Source: CAYGAW01 sp964347945 (GTDB taxonomy: Bacteria; Chloroflexota; Anaerolineae; UBA7937; B3-Chlor). From it: DNA of 43,582 nucleotides. The notes below the pieces were generated by a model. That model did not search any database, was not told where the DNA came from, and was given only the letters and a program-made list of their open reading frames with translations. Shown piece after piece: positions 43,547 to 43,582 of this stretch. Within the stretch, counting starts at the first letter, position 1. Each line of letters starts with the position of its first letter. The stretch covers positions 1 to 43,582 of the forward strand of contig CAYGAW010000170.1 in NCBI GenBank assembly GCA_964347945.1. Direction: 5' to 3'. A program made the position numbers and the translations under genes.

Positions 43547-43582
43547 ACTCTTCTGTCCGCTCCGCGTCCCTAGTGCGAAACC

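Noticed and set aside
1..43582. CRISPR arrays, tRNA or rRNA genes, prophage or transposase genes
   Set aside because: No regularly spaced repeats, no cloverleaf-like or rRNA sequence, and no integrase or transposase frames were recognised; the holin-like domain at 17434 is a membrane module fused to a phosphatase, not phage evidence.

Overview
The window looks like chromosomal DNA of an anaerobic or facultative bacterium of moderately high GC. My best guess is Chloroflexota. The basis is the style of the genes: a kaiC-kaiB-sensor kinase operon, a holin-like/phosphatase gene, META-domain lipoproteins, HdrABC with a fumarate-reductase-like pair, and a pyrrolysine-free MttB homologue. This is inference; there is no rRNA, tRNA or marker gene here. 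No phage, transposase, CRISPR array or RNA gene was seen.

Left part (1-18.4 kb): an M29 aminopeptidase cut by the window edge; a truncated flavin oxidoreductase ending in a short repeat region; a multi-pass channel-like protein (minus strand). Next comes a clock-like signalling operon, broken PAS fragment - kaiC - kaiB - multi-PAS/GAF histidine kinase - NarL-type regulator, with consecutive genes overlapping and a good promoter at 4162-4190. A lone receiver protein and an envelope/stress group follow: HdeD-like (frameshifted), DUF1269, HtrA protease, META lipoprotein, small membrane protein. The region ends in a scar where a holin/phosphatase gene is fused out of frame to the 3' half of a metallo-beta-lactamase-fold gene.

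Middle (18.5-26.8 kb, minus strand): an apparent eight-gene operon, fumarase alpha, fumarase beta, hdrC, hdrB, two hdrA-like genes, an iron-sulfur subunit and a fumarate-reductase-type flavoprotein. Together they suggest a soluble heterodisulfide-reductase-linked fumarate reductase fed by, or feeding, fumarase. This is the most notable system in the window.

Right part, plus strand (27.2-35.6 kb): a reductive pyrimidine degradation operon behind a near-consensus promoter (27208-27236): ureidopropionase, PreA-type dehydrogenase, dihydropyrimidinase, class III aminotransferase and CoA-acylating semialdehyde dehydrogenase. It could take uracil via beta-alanine and malonate semialdehyde to acetyl-CoA. 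A ferritin-like gene and a second PreA follow; the second PreA has two pyrimidine-binding asparagines changed to aspartate.

Right part, minus strand (35.7-43.5 kb): MttB-family methyltransferase, amidohydrolase, glutamate-1-semialdehyde-aminomutase-like enzyme, MFS transporter, saccharopine-dehydrogenase-like protein and ureohydrolase, tightly spaced. It is probably a catabolic operon for a methylated or amidated nitrogen compound, substrate unknown.

Several genes carry single-base frameshifts (the PAS fragment and the HdeD gene), so either real decay or assembly error is present; raw reads would decide.
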